64,000 nt of DNA from Luidia sarsii (taxonomy: Eukaryota; Echinodermata; Asteroidea; Paxillosida; Luidiidae): assembly GCA_949987565.1 (NCBI GenBank), contig OX465104.1:448501-512500 (forward strand). The letters run 5' to 3'. The position numbers and the translations under genes are program-made. Every line of letters starts with the position of its first letter. The stretch's first letter is position 1. The notes under the pieces were generated by a model. It ran no database searches and had not been told where the DNA came from. It saw only the letters and a list, made by a program, of their open reading frames with translations. This document shows, one piece after another, positions 1 to 14,000 of this stretch.

Positions 1-335
1 AAGGTCAGACTCGTATGATCGATAGTGACAGCCACTGCGATATATGGATGTGAGGCTTGGTCAATAGGTTCCAAAGAACTGAAAGCTCTTGACGTATTTG
101 ACACGAAAATACAGAGAAGACTGCAAGGAATCACATGGAAACAGAAGAGAACAAACGAATCTGTCAGGGAAGAAATGAAAGAAAAGTGTGGCCGTCGTGA
201 AAAGAAAGAAAGTTGACCTACTTTGGTCATGTCACAAGGTCCAAAAACACAATAACAACGGACATAACACTAGGACTAACAGAGGGTCAAAACAAAAGAT
301 GCAGACCCGGGAGACAGTGGCCCTCTACATAAGTT
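1..335 (+). mobile_element. Degenerate 3' end of a non-LTR retrotransposon (LINE) polyprotein
   Basis: The + strand reads as the C-terminal end of an RTE/CR1-type endonuclease-reverse transcriptase. A Y-G-C-E-A-W motif near 43-60 is followed by a stretch resembling the usual L-x-x-F-[ED]-x-K-x-x-R-R-L-x-G-I-x-W-x-x-x-x-[RT]-N-x-x-V segment (to about 170). The frame then shifts: codons from about 207 read R-K-L-T-Y-F-G-H-V-T-R-S, the common 'FGH' tail of such elements, and end at TAA 330-332. The element starts outside the window and is frameshifted, so it is a dead copy. The exact clade cannot be told from this length. Confidence 0.7.
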
Positions 336-481
336 ATAGGCCTATTTAGATAATTTTTCGGGTAATTAATTCAAGTCTGTAAACAGTTTGCAAAATGTTG
401 TTTTGCAAAATAGCTGCAGCTTATTTGGCATCTGAAACTTGCAAAACAATGGTAGGACTACAGTGGGAAGGAACACAATTA

Positions 482-545
482 GAAAGGTCATGCCAAAGGT
501 CATGCCAAAGGTCATGCCAAGGGTCATGCCAAAGGTCATGCTAGC
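482..545 (+). repeat. 12-bp tandem repeat, about 5 copies
   Basis: The unit AAGGTCATGCCA repeats head to tail with one substitution. Because 12 is a multiple of 3, a short minus-strand frame stays open across it, but nothing suggests coding. The surrounding 336-1117 shows no gene or other clear element. Confidence 0.85.
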
Positions 546-1116
546 GGGCCAGCCATGCCAAGATGGTAATACGTCAAGCTCAGACATCTTTTTAGAATTT
601 GGTCAGTGATTAAGTTGATGATCAAAATATAAAAACTTTAAGAAAATGCAGTACAAGGGCACTGTAGCTAGTTCTTGGGCAGTTGCAACCTTTTCGTATA
701 ACTTTGATGAAAAAACAAAAAACAAAACGAGGTTACCATTACGAGTCAAACATGCATTTTCATTTGATTCATTTCGCCGCATAAACTAATGACCCTAGTC
801 AAAGATAAGTCAAATTAATGCCAACAGAATTGCATCATCGACAAACGTATAGAGTCTGACGTCTTGACAAATGTATATATAGCATGACCTTGATAAAGGT
901 CCCGCCCAAATCATCTGCCAGTCATTATTTGTTTGGAAATTTGCTGTCTGCAACATTCTCACATCAAAGCTATATAGTAAACATACTAGTCGAATTTGTC
1001 TTAGAATTTGTCCTTCGTAGATCGTAACCTCGATTTTGTTTGATATCTTCAATATTACTTGAAGTGGTATAGTCATATGCCTAATTGCCCTAATGGTATC
1101 AGGAGTAATAGGCCTA

Positions 1117-1230
1117 GGTTTGCGGTGACACCGTGTAAAGTTTTCTTTTGTGAGCATGTGTGGTTCTGAAAAGAACCCGAGGAACGCGACGTTTCGAACA
1201 GTATGCTCTGTTGGTCTTCAGAAGACTGAA
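1117..1230 (+). mobile_element. Hairpin family A, half copy
   Basis: The stretch begins GGTTTGCGGTGACACC, continues through GGTTCTGAAAAGAACCCGAGG and ends near GTATGCTCTGTTGGTCTTCAG. It matches the left arm of the complete palindromic copy at 27781-28033. Only one arm is clear here. Confidence 0.75.
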
Positions 1231-1285
1231 GTATAGTGGCACATACTCACAACAGAGAACTTTGGAAATCTCAAAATGGAATTGA

Positions 1286-1622
1286 TAAAAACATTGTTGC
1301 GAACTGCTCACTGACTAAAATGACCTGCAATACATAAATCTCAAAAGTTAGAGGGCCTGATGTTTCAACCTCTTAACAGGTTGTTGGTGGATTCTTGTGC
1401 ATTTTTTTTGGGGGGGGGATTTTAAGAATGTTTAAATTGTGTACATACTGTAAAGTTTATACTTTTTGTAATTACCCTGTGAATGTAAAGGCCATTTAAT
1501 TCAGGTTAAAGCTGCGAATTGGTTTAATAAAGATATGAGTATGAATATGAAAATATCCTAGCAGGACCCGACCTTTTTGAAAGGTCCTGCTAGGATCGAA
1601 ACTTCAGCCTGACCTCTAATAA
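1286..1622. mobile_element. Hairpin family B, split copy
   Basis: The left part (1286-1370) has the family signature TTGCGAACTGCTCACTGAC and AGAGGGCCTGATGTTTC. The palindromic core (1555-1622) reads CCTAGCAGGACC, a short loop, then GGTCCTGCTAGGATCGAAAC. Between the two parts, 1371-1554 is unrelated AT-rich sequence, so this is either an interrupted element or two neighbouring fragments. Confidence 0.65.
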
Positions 1623-1942
1623 TAATTATGCCTCCTTTGTTGTCAGCACCAACTACACGTTAGGAAGAGATAAATCCTCCCACACAGTGTGTATGTAAAA
1701 GAGTGCAGGGCCTGAGCAGACGATAGACTGCGTGTGTTTGTGCCTAGCCATTCACTTGTATACAAGCAGTGTGCATGAGTGAGTAGTGGCCTGCTGCTCG
1801 TTGCTAACCATTGGCAGCCATTGAGAGAGAATTCTTGAGATAGAGGCCAGACGAATGGCGACAAGCACTCGCCAAACCAGGCTGCCTCGTCGTCCCACCC
1901 TCCTTCTCCGTGTCTACCGTCTCATTCTGAGGGCTAAAGGCG
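1623..1942 (+). promoter_or_regulatory. Probable 5' UTR and promoter-proximal region of the SGSM3 gene
   Basis: This stretch precedes the chosen start codon and grows GC-rich from about 1855. I see no convincing TATA box, and the transcription start cannot be placed. The reading frame of the start codon is closed upstream by TGA at 1928-1930. An upstream ATG at 1855 opens a second frame that runs through the exon 1 donor. After splicing it stops at TGA in exon 2 (18195-18197), giving a uORF of 51 codons that overlaps the main start. If the transcript begins upstream of 1855, this uORF could lower translation. Confidence 0.4.
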
Positions 1943-2006
1943 ATGGACATAAGGTCTATGTTCGGGGCCCGTTCGACCGAAGGCTACACGGGTGGCCCTG
2001 TGCACG
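1943..2006 (+). CDS. SGSM3: SGSM3 coding exon 1 (residues 1-21)
   Basis: ATG at 1943 has a good context (G at -3, G at +4) and an in-frame stop 15 nt upstream. The exon ends at donor G|GTAAGTCC and leaves phase 1, exactly what exon 2 needs. The residues (M-D-I-R-S-M-F-G...) are not conserved in vertebrates, so this exon rests on frame, Kozak context and donor quality. A start at M33 or M37 in exon 2 is the alternative. Confidence 0.65.
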
Positions 2007-5000
2007 GTAAGTCCTTACATCTCTTCTCCAAAATGCACCAAAACTGGCTGCGAAATGAGATGTCCATTTTTACTTTATTGACATTGAAGATGCTGGTACA
2101 GTGGTAAGCACTTTCCAGCTGCATGATCAAATGTTTACATACACCACATCGTAATTGTGTTTTATAGTTCGCTGAACTAGTCTAGAGGTGGAATTCGTGC
2201 GCCTGACCTGAAAAAGCAGGGTAATTTTAAATTTACATCACTTGCACTAGTTGCAGAAAAACTGGAATTGAAATTAAAAGGAAAACAAGTTCAACATTAT
2301 TTTTAGGCGAAGTGATGTAAACATATGTAGGCCTACCGTTAGTCCGAGTAACTTGGACCCGACAAGTCACCCTTTTTTTATTGAATTTTGAAATTTTGAG
2401 TTTCGGGTGACTGTACACATCAGCCATGTTGGGACTTGGTTATAAATACTTGGACCCTACAGTCACCCGAATCTCAAAATTTCAAAGTTCGATAAAAAAA
2501 GGGTTACTTGTCGGGTCCAAGTTACTCGGACTAGCCTGCCGTAGATACTCACCTATACAACAAGGCCTAGGCCAATGCAGACTTTGGTAGTTTTAGCTCA
2601 CAATGTCATTAGCGATTAGCAACAGTAACCATTAACTGTAGCCCTTATTAAGCTGTAATTGTAAGTGTAAGTTATTCTTCCTTTTAAAGATGATTTTGAT
2701 ATTTTGATCCCTGCATGATGATAAACAAATGTCCCAAAAATATCCCATTAAAGTACTCCCAAAGGTCTCCGACCTTCGGGAGGATGAGGGCTACGGTTAC
2801 CGCAACTAGTATAAGGACCACAGCTAATGAGTAATACTAATGATTCTAGTAATAATACTATATAATACAACCATATCACGTTCGTTTAGGCTATTTACTG
2901 TACAGTATGTACAATCATAAGTCCAACCATTTCTTATCTGGTTGAATTTGGTCAGTAAAAGGCCAACCGGTCATACATTTGTATCCTGGCAACTGAAGAC
3001 GAGTTTGTCATCTTTTCGATCTAGAGTACTTTGCAGTGTCCTGTATGCATTGGGTACAGTACCAAGCATTAGGTTTTGGTAGTTCTGACATGATATCTTG
3101 TAAGTTGTTTTGTGAAAACCGTGACCTTAAATCAATTTACCAATTGATTTTGTTACTTTTAATCATTTCCAAGTGGTTTCTATATTTAACTCCAACTTGT
3201 TGTCAGGTCATTTGTTCGATTCTTTCTCTTCACCTTTGGAAGCATTGATCTGCATCAAGTGAAAGAGCAAATAATAAGGCTTTGCAAGTTTGCATGGTAG
3301 GAGAAGGAATGTACATGGAGGATGGTTTTTCACAATGTCATACCACACCTAGCATTCACAGGATTATCCCCTGGTATAGCATTGTCCTGGCTGTAGGGCC
3401 TGTGTGGTGTGGGCCCTTTCACACAAATTACCGGTACACCTCAGCGATCTTCCATAGGCACACATTGAATTTGGAATGCCAGGCTTATTGAAGAATACAG
3501 GCCTGCTTTGCTTACCTGCAGAGGTCTAAGGTCTGAACAGGTTTTAAGGTCATACATTGTACACTGGATAGAGGCCTCTGCAGTGTGCCTGTACAAAATT
3601 GTATTCAACCTCACCTCTCTGTCTCATGGGCCAAATATTCTTAACAAGTAAAAGTAATGTACTGCAGGTCTAGTCACTGAAGATACTAACTCGTTGCTGA
3701 GTAAGGGAATCTGAATGTGAATCTGACAATATCTGACCTAAACTATGAGTGTACACTAGTTTAGTTTCGTGCTTAAAAAGATTTGTACATGTGTGCATAC
3801 AGTGCATTGGCCAAGGTTTGAGATTTTACGAGCACAGAGATTTGTTTTGTTTCAGCATGGCACACGCAGGCTGCTTTTCATTAAAAAAATTGACAGGTCT
3901 CCTGTCTCCTGACGACGAGCAGGGTACACACTGCTCGAAATGTTGAGTTACCGGCTCTTTTCAGAGCCACACTCAGTCTCAAAAGAGATGATACGCATGG
4001 TGTCACCACAAACCAATTAATAATAAAAAAAAAATGAAATTGAAGCTTGCAAATGTTGTCATTCTACAAAGTTCTGTAATATTTGAGTGCCATTTCTTTT
4101 TAATTGTGCAAGAATAAACCTGTAGAGTGTAGACAGTCAGTCCAGTGTTGTCACACTCTTCACAAATGGAATGTTGGTCCTCTGCCACAGAAAGAGTTCT
4201 GTCTGTACATGTAGGCCTACTGTATGATTGTTTTTGCGCACTGAAAGCTTCCAAACAATAGACTGTATAGAGTTCAGCTTGTTTGTGTCATCACAAATTG
4301 CGTTGCAGATCTCTTGTTTGATCCGAGATCCATCCAGCTGATATCCTTGATCCAACCAGCTGGTGTTCTCTGTGCTGTAATGCAGTGGCTGGTTTGCGTG
4401 AGAACCAATAAATACAGATCCCTGGTGCAGATCAGGGGCAGATTGGGGAGCCCCGGTTCACTGACTGCAATGGGATAAAAAAAAGGTTTTCTTTTTTGGG
4501 TAGCTTGGGTGCTTTGGAGGGAGGGATGTCCCAGGACCCTATAGTGGTCCTGCTTGGCACTGAACTATGGACATTGACAGGATGAATACATGGCCTCAGC
4601 CCTCAACTTCAATGAACACCTTTCTTTTTCGCAGTGGCTGTTGTTACGGCAGTCGTCCGTGTGGTTCCCTGACTTGATTGTATTTCGTCAGCATTGCAGG
4701 CTGGTTGAACCAGTCTATTAGCTGATACTCTGGTTCCAAGAGCTAAACATCCTGACAAATACTGTGAAGTCAGGGAACCACACGAACGACTGCCGTAACA
4801 ACAGCCACTGCATTCTTTTTCCTCTTAAAAAGTTCATTTCAGCCAGTACCTTGGCCAAGCATACAACCTCTTCCAAAACCCCTGCTTGCGCTCAGCCTCA
4901 GCTTTGTCCATTATCTCCTCTCTAAAGCACAATGTACATTGTGTAGTACACAGTCCTGTAGAGCATGAGCCTGTGAGGTCTTGCACTGCGTTCACACTTG

Positions 5001-8000
5001 ATCCCGCAAGGTGGATCAGATCCTGCGGTCACGGAGGATCTGATCCAGTGCTGCGTTCACACTGGATCCTGATCCTGCATTGATCGCGCATTGAGCAGCG
5101 GAAACGCTCTCCAAAGGTTATCCACGTAGGTCACTAGTCATGCGCAGTAGAACGTCAGCATGGCCATGACGCGTGAAACACATAAACACATTCATGTACA
5201 CAAAGTCTTGTTTTCGCGCGTTTTCCCATTCATGGGCCGGATGTGGTCGCTGTAAACCGCAGGATCAGATCCCGCATTGCGTCCACACTTGCATGTTGAT
5301 CTAGCATGCGGATCAGACCCGGGTCTGATCCTTCCCAAAAGGAGGATCAGATCCCGGGATCTGATCCTGATCGCGCAAGCGTTCACACATGCGTTGACCG
5401 CCCTTTGATCGCCCTTTGATCGCCCTTGCGGGATCTGATCCTCCTTGCGGGATCAAGTGTGAACGCAGTGTTTGGCTTCTGTTTTGGAGAATATGTATAC
5501 AGTAGTCCACTTTGAAAAACAAAAACAAACTGAAAAGTCTTCCCAGCTGCAACTTCAACAACGAACCCATCCAAGTTCCAACCTGTGTTTTCAATCTTTT
5601 GGATAGACAAATGCTGGAGCTGTAGCCTACTGTAGGCTTTGGTTTGAGAAAAAAAAGAGTTATGGATGAGTTAAATTCTCCTGGCACAGGTCAGTGCACT
5701 GTTTGGTGGCATTCAGCCACAGTGGACCCTGTTCAAATGAATGAAAGATCTGTCCACAAAGTCTGTCTGGTAGACAAGACATTTCTTTCTCTTCCAATGA
5801 TTTGATTTCTTTTCTTTGAGGGTACCTGTGAGTTTTTCATGATTTGCCATGGACAGCAGTTTGTCTGCAGATGCAGTGGTAATATTAAATACTGTTTTAT
5901 GGTGTGGTAATTAGAAATTAATGACCTGAAATGAAGACCTTATTTAAATAAGTTCCATCCATTAAATATACATAAAGCATTGTGCTTGTAGTCTACTAAT
6001 AGTATTCTAATACATGTACATGTACATGTACATGTACATTTGTGTACATAACGTGTACATGTATGTTGTCCTTTTTGACTTTTAGATTTTTTAAAGGGCA
6101 CTATACAGTATACATGTACATGTACATGTACTACTACTAGTGAAATTGTGAATCATACATGTACAGTGTACATGTCATGTAGTGTGCATGTGTACCCTGG
6201 TATTCAAATTATTTGTTTTGTATGGTGTGAATGGTCATGCCTTGTACAAAATACATGTACATGTGATATGTGTAATGTTCACATTTCACATGTATTTTGT
6301 ACAGTGTGCATACAGTGCATGATGTACCGGTACTGTACTGTACATGTACATTACTGTACATGTACACATGTATACTGAACATGTACATGTACAGGTACAT
6401 GTACATGTTATGTATATGATGTACAATGTACAATGTATGATGTACATGTACACATGTACATGTACACGTAAAGTACATACATACATGTATGTACAGAGTA
6501 TAGTGTACACATTATACATGTATGTGTACACGTACACAAATTGTGCTTGCATTGTTTGTGTATTGAACAGTCTTTGCTTGTTTGTGTGCAAAGTGTTCAG
6601 GTTTCTGGTATTGATTTCGTAAATCTTTTTTTCTCTAAAGCATTATGTGCAAAACTGCACACAGTCAATTGTATAAAGTGCAACCCCAAATGAAAAAAAA
6701 TTGATGCATTCATCTCCCTCGACATGTCCCACCTTTTAGTTTTCATTAAATTTATTCTTTTCCATGTATTTTCCTTTAATCTCAGATATTAAATTTTACT
6801 TGACCAGCGGCCGATTTCACGAAACTTCAAATGTTGCGTACGCAACATTTTGTTGCCTAACTTACGCAACATTGTGCTGCCCTTTCTAAGTAGTGCACAA
6901 AAGAGCCATTGTGGCGCAAGACTTACGCAACATTTGTACGTTGCGTAACTTACGCAACCTTTCTTGAAATCAGCTGCAGGGCACACCCCACCCTTAGGCT
7001 TCAAATTAGCGCTTTCCTAGAAATCCTCACATTATGAGTTGTGTCATGTTCTAGGTCCAATTTTATGCAATCTGTTACGCCATAAATTTGTCCTTAAAGC
7101 CCCTACACAGCATTGGTAAGATCGAAAAACAAATGTTCACAGATTTACATGAAACTTATAGTTTGAAGATGGTTATAGTAGAAACCTCTCACTGAAATAT
7201 TTCTGCCTAAAATGTTGTATTTTGGGAGAAATGAGTAAAGGAAATAGTTTACGTCTCACCGAGATCTAAACTTTTTTTTGGAACAGTACGGCATTGAATG
7301 GTGCATTTTCGCGAAACAAATGAAGCAGTTTTCACGATTTTCTCGAGACTCGGTTGGCGGATTGAGATGAAATTTTCACAGGTGTGCTATTTCATGCATA
7401 TGTTGGATCAGACAACGTATGGAACTATGGATGCTATTCTTTGACCTCGACCAATGTTGTGTAGGTGTTTTAAAGCTGAGAGAAACAAGAAATTCTGCAC
7501 TAGCTCCATAAGTAAAACAAATAAAAATCAGCTTCTGGAGCTGTCCAGAAGCCCTAAATATTTTGCTTACTGGAATCCTTTACATGCATTTGACAAACAA
7601 ACAATTTACTGCTGTCCTTACCTTGCTTTATTTCAAAGCAAACTGTAACAAATTCCATGACATTGGGCTCAACAGCACCCACATGTACTTCTGCACATCA
7701 TCAACATTTTCGCTTTCTTGTGAATGCATCCACACAGCAGAACAGATGAATTTTGAAAGTAAAGCCTTAATTAAAAAGTAGTAAACATTTATTCTTCAGC
7801 ATTTTCACCCTCCCCTATTTTTACCGATAAATGTGTTCCCCTCATCCCTGGGCTTTGTTTCATGCAATTGTTATGTTCCTAAATGTGTCACTGGTTGTTG
7901 AAAACGCAGATGACATGAGTGTTCGTAAAAAAGAGTGTTCATGTAAGTGTTACACAAGTAAGTACTAACAGGTGTCATACATGTATATTGTTGCCACTTC

Positions 8001-11000
8001 TCGCTAAGGGTTATTAAGTGCACCTCTCGCAATGTCTGTGAATGCAGTGACAGAATAAGATTTGAAACTACTGTACATGTACCTTAAGGTGAACAAAACT
8101 GGTGAGAGTTTGTATATCTTGTGCACACCCTATTTTTGATGCAATAGGCCCACAGTGTCTGACATGCACATACGTCAATGTAAATGACCGTGACAAAAAA
8201 TCTTGCATAAGGAACGTCATTGAGCAGGATTTGAAATTCATCCACAGAAATCAGGTGTGACTGAAAAGTAGGCCTACATGTACATGTACAAATGTACATG
8301 TACTACGAAACAGTCTGAATCAACGCAAACTGCATGCATAAGTAACACTGACTTACGTGTACATGTACGTATAAATGTCCAAAATGCAAATCGCAAACTT
8401 TGACGTGGCTTGGCGTTTCAATCCTGGCAGGCAAAGTCAGACCCTGGACATTTGTGAGAAATCAGGGGTCCGAAATTGTCCAAATCCATTTGGATTTTAC
8501 ATAATAATGTCATGTGTAATTTACTGTATAAAATTATGTACATGGAGTTCTGTGTACATGCATGTATAACTGTACATGTACATGTACGTCACAGTACACT
8601 TTACATGTGACATACACGTGTACATGTACATGTGTACAACTGTACATGTGTACATTGTACAACTGTACATGTGTACATTGTACATGTACATGTACAGGTG
8701 TACATGTACCTGTACAGTATATTATTATTATGCACAGGTCCATGTACAATGTATACAAGTAAAATGTCAAATGGCCAAATGCAGTAAAGACAAGGTGACT
8801 GTTGGAACAGATGAGATCACTCATATGAAGCATACGCATAAATGTGCGTTACATTACATTACGCAGGCATGAGACAGCTGTCTCTAAGAGTCTCTCAGAC
8901 TATCCAATCAGTATTACAAGGATTAAACGCATGTACAGTACTGTACGTTGGTCACTCAGGACTCAGCCAAGCACCACGCGTGCCCTTTGCTCTTGCCAAT
9001 GGGTCCTCTGATCTGTAAGATCCTATAGGAAAGTTGCACTTGGAGACATTCCCAGTACTGTACCTAAGTACCGTACTGTACAATGTACAATGTACACGTA
9101 CAGTACATGTACAGTACACAATGTACAATGTACAGTACATGTACATAACATGGATGCGTACTGATTACTAAGACCATGGAGGAAGGAGCTGAGGTCAAAC
9201 ACATTACATGCATGTTTTTTTTTAGATTTGTAACCATATCCTAACATGGTATTGAATACGGCCTGTACATGTACACAATGTACATGTTTGTAATATGCAC
9301 AAATGGACTGAATGCGCACACTTACATGTACATGTACATGTACATGTATAAATTTACATGTACCGGTACCTGCCATTAAATGCCTGTACATGTACGTACA
9401 TGTGTACATGTACAGTTGTGTACATGCATAAGTAATGTACATGTACATACTGTTGTACATAATACACGTGTACTGGTGTACATCATTTTGCACTCTAAAA
9501 CAGTATGCCTATTCAATACCACTGCACGTACTGTAAAGTACATTATTTGCACCATGATTGTACATGTAATGTGTACTATACCGTACCGGTACCCTCATTA
9601 TCCTGTAATGCATGATGTACATGATGTACATGTATATGATGTACATGATGTACATGTACATGTATGTACAGGTGTAAGTGAAAACTGACCGGAATGTCTA
9701 CACATACATGTACATGTGTGTACTATGTACATGTACATGTAGTACATGTGTGTACATGTGCAGACTCAGTGTACATGTACATGTGTACATAGTACAAGTG
9801 CACCATTTTGTATTCAAAATGGCAACAATGCAATTAGTACAGAGCCAGGAAAGACATGCATTTGCATACATAACATACCGGTACTGTACCTGCATGTACC
9901 GGTACTGTACAGACTACAGAGAGTGTTACATGAACATGTACATGTACTGTACAGTGTACATGTACAGTGTACTTGTAATATTAATAGAACTACTGTACTG
10001 TATTACAGTATTGTGTCAGAGAAACCTTAAATTAAAATTCAGGGACTGTACTGTACATGTGCTGTACAGTGAGTACGTTTTACATGTATTGTAGTATTCA
10101 ATTGTACTGTACATGTATGGTAGGCCTATACATGTACATTACATGTACATGCACAGTGCATAATATAAATTTGTAAAACAATTCTACATTATTGTACAAT
10201 GCACTGTACAGTGTACATGTAGGGGTATGTGTATGGATAATGGTTCATGTTATTGTACATCATGAACATGCATGTACTGCATGTTCATGAACCAGCATTT
10301 GTTAAAAATGGAAATTACAGCACCTACATTGTGTACACAGAGCAGGTACATGTACAAAGAAATTACAATTTTGAATGTGAATGTCAGAGAGAGAGAGAGA
10401 CATTCATTGATACACAGTCCTTGTTTGTAGTCGTATGGTGTTTTGCAAAATTCTGTATTGTGACTTGTCTTATCTGTTACTACCGTAGTTGTCATGTACA
10501 TGTACAGTACACGACATGTACATGTTCATGTACAGTACACATTGTACATGTAGGGTACATGTACATGTACGGCAATAATTTGTTTTGTTTTTTCCAAATG
10601 GTGACTTATCACCCTCTTTCCCTTATTCTGCATGTCTCAGATAGGTTTCACCAATTCCATTGCATGACTTATTGCCCGCATCATGTTCCCACGTTTGATT
10701 TCTTCACAAAACTGGTCTCACTAGTGTGTCATCTCCACAAAGTTCCCACATCAGTTTGGATTTCCATTTTACCCGTGCAAGAGGTTATCGCTAACAATCA
10801 ACGTAATCGGCCTAAGCGACTTCCATCCATTTTTGCCGAGCGCTTAAGTGGCCCAGTTCCCCGGCGACGACGATTTGGCAATTTTCTCCGGGATTTCCAC
10901 GTCGGTCTGTGTGTGTGTGATGGAGATTTGTGGGGGTGGTGGGGGGGGGGGGGGGTTAGTGGTGATGGGAAGAGAATTTAGCATAAATTCTGCACAGGTA

Positions 11001-14000
11001 CTGTACATGTACTGTGACATTTCAAAGGGAGAATGTAAGGGTTGGAGACCAATTGTTTCGGCTTGATTTCTAATTCAAGGAAATTGCAAAAATAGCCTCA
11101 ATCATATCACTAATAAAAAAAAAACCTTCACTAAAGATTTTTTGTATAAAGTATTAGGGTTCTCAAAGAAAGATACTTGCAGACAATGCTCTCAAATTCA
11201 TCATTACCATAACAGTACTTGTTTTCTAAAGGGGAAAAAAGAGAATCACTGAAAGTCCTCTCACATTCCTAAATATGTGTACTGTCCATGACTGCACTGT
11301 CTGAATTTGCTTTCTAAAGTGGTAGGGCTATCAAAGATAAGAAAATCACAAACAATTTTCTCACTCTTCACAGCAAATTCCCCTTTGGTTCCATTTAGTA
11401 AGCCATGTAATCTTTCATCATTACCATTTTTATTCTTTTCCTTCTGTCCACATCTCCCCTTAATCTCTCTTCTGCTGCTCTTGGTGAATTTCATACCGTA
11501 ATTCCTTGGGCCAGGCCTTAATGGTAGACCTGTTTAGTCAGTCTCCATTGTCCCACTCTCTCCTGCGAGCCTGCGGCTTTCCAGTCTTCAACAACCCATA
11601 TGGTCGTCGCTGGACTGTGTTCTCAAACGCTCAGGATTCACCCAGCCGTAGGCATATCATGTTTACAGGAGCATAATTTATATAAGCTCGGAATGCATTT
11701 TTTTTTCACGGTGGAGCAAAACAGACTTTTTTCATAATAATAAAAAAGAGATATTATTCAGTGTCTGCTATAAAAAAATACATATACTTGAAATTCATTT
11801 TGGCTTTCTGAGCAGTTAAATATAAATCCATAATTAGCATTTTAAATAAACTCTAACAAAAGTGACTAATTGCTAACAAAAGAACCATTCTATACAAAAC
11901 ATTAGAAAAATGGTAAAAGAAGAGCTTTCCTCTTGTCTGATCTGCACTGCTGGTGCTAACACATTTGGACTATTACATAGATACATGTATATGTACATGT
12001 ACAAATGCTGCATGTACATTGTACATGTACATGTACCATTGCTGTTCATTTCTCTTTAAGAACATGTACTGTACATTGAGGTGATTGTACACTTGAATAC
12101 AATACAATTGTGAAAATAAGTTTTCTGAAGTACAGTTTGTATGGTATTTTCACAGATTGTTGAAAAGATCCAAGTCAGTATTCCTTTCCTCTGTTTGGAA
12201 AAATGTTGCAAACTGCTTACTGATTAAAACGACCAAAATGCAAATTTATATTGAACAAAAAAAGGAGGGCCAGACTTTTCGATCCCAGCAGGACCTTTCT
12301 CAAAGGCAGAATGATTAGGCAAAAAAAACCTTCATATCTAGAGACCATCAAAAACGACAGTGAGCTTGAAGAGCAAGAAATTCTCAAGGACAGACAACCT
12401 TGGGCTCAACGTGTTGCTGCTGCTTCTTCTATTCCATCTATGGATGACTGATTATGATGATGATGACGATTTCGATCCTAACATGACCTTTCTCAAAGGC
12501 AAAATGCAAATAGGTTTGCGTAGGTCCTGCCAGGGACAAAACGTTTGGTCACCAAAATTATGAAGATTTTTTTTTACTATTAAAATGAGGGGGGAGGGTT
12601 AGATGTATACACATGCATAGCAGTGCAGAACATATATTCACACTTTAAGTATAAGGGTGCATCCTCTAACCTTTGGTGAGTTTTGACTAGCTTATAGAGT
12701 AATCTCTATCACACCAGTGTGCAAGGCTGTTGATCACATAGGCCCTACAGTATGTAGTAGTAGATAAAAAAGATGAGACGTTTCATTTTAAAAGGAATGT
12801 ATTGGTAATAAAACTGCCAGTCATTCGTCAAATCTGTGCTAAATTGTGACAACAAGCCACATGATGTACAAGCAGTTTCTAAAATTTGTATCAATTAGAA
12901 AAGAAAGGTCTCTAAAAACAATGACGGAATGAAAAAGATTTATATTGAACATCCAAGAGCTGCCTGTAATCTGTGTTACGTTCAGACGACATCACACAGG
13001 AAGCCCTACAAAAACAAGTTAGCATGGTGCATTTGTTTCTTGTGTTTTAATCAGTCATTTACAAAAATAAAAAAAGTCTGAGAAACAATATGGCCACTAA
13101 AAGAGGCCTTCCGATCCATAGGGCCCACTAATGATTAGAATTTTAATCGAAGCAGGAGCAACAGACGGAGTGGAGGCGCTATGGGCAAATAAACATTTGC
13201 TGGCACCAGATGAGCTGGCCCCTCACTAATGAAAACAAAAGCACATTTGAGTTGGTCCTGACGTCATCTACACTGCGGATGGGAGGAAGGGGGGTGAGAG
13301 TGGGAGGTTGTTGCGTGCGGAGAGTACACGACTGTAATGTACACGCACAATGTGTGTAGTGCGTGGGTCTGAACATTTTACCTCCTACTGGGTGGTTTTT
13401 CAATTATCTTCTTTTTCTTGCAGTTGGGCCCATCAGGCTTGGGAAAGGGAAGGGAGTGGTAGGGATGGTGTGAGCTCTGTGTGATGATGAGGAGACTATG
13501 GGACTGTACTGCAGGTGCACTGCCAAGCAAAACATTCAATAGTACTGATTTATTCGGAGGAAGGGCAGATCCCCAGCTGTATGTACACGTGTACACGCAC
13601 ATGCACATTTTATTCAATATGTTCTGGGCTGTATACAAAGTACTTTACAACAAGAAATTACATTGTGTTTGTACATGTACACGTGTACATCTACTGTACA
13701 TACATGTACATACATGTACATGTACCAGATCATAATGAATGTCGAAGCATTCAATTGCAATTGCAATACTCTGTACATGTAAACATGATGTACACTCAAC
13801 TGTACTGCTGTACATGATTACATACATGTACATGTATATCAAATGTACATGTACATGTACTTAATAGCATACACGTAAACTTGTGTACATTTACATGTAC
13901 TGTACAGTATCATGGCATCTTACATGTATGATAAAATACATGTACAGTAGTTGATGGCTAGTTGCTACAATTTACAAAAGCTTAAATGCACCCTTCCCAA

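Noticed and set aside
1855..2006. ATG 1855 as the SGSM3 start
   Set aside because: Its frame leaves two nucleotides at the donor and meets a stop at once in exon 2. ATG 1943 gives the phase exon 2 requires.
10247..10981. 244-codon + strand frame
   Set aside because: It has no recognisable domain, starts in GTACAT repeats, ends in a G-run and sits within intron 1. There is no evidence of a nested gene.
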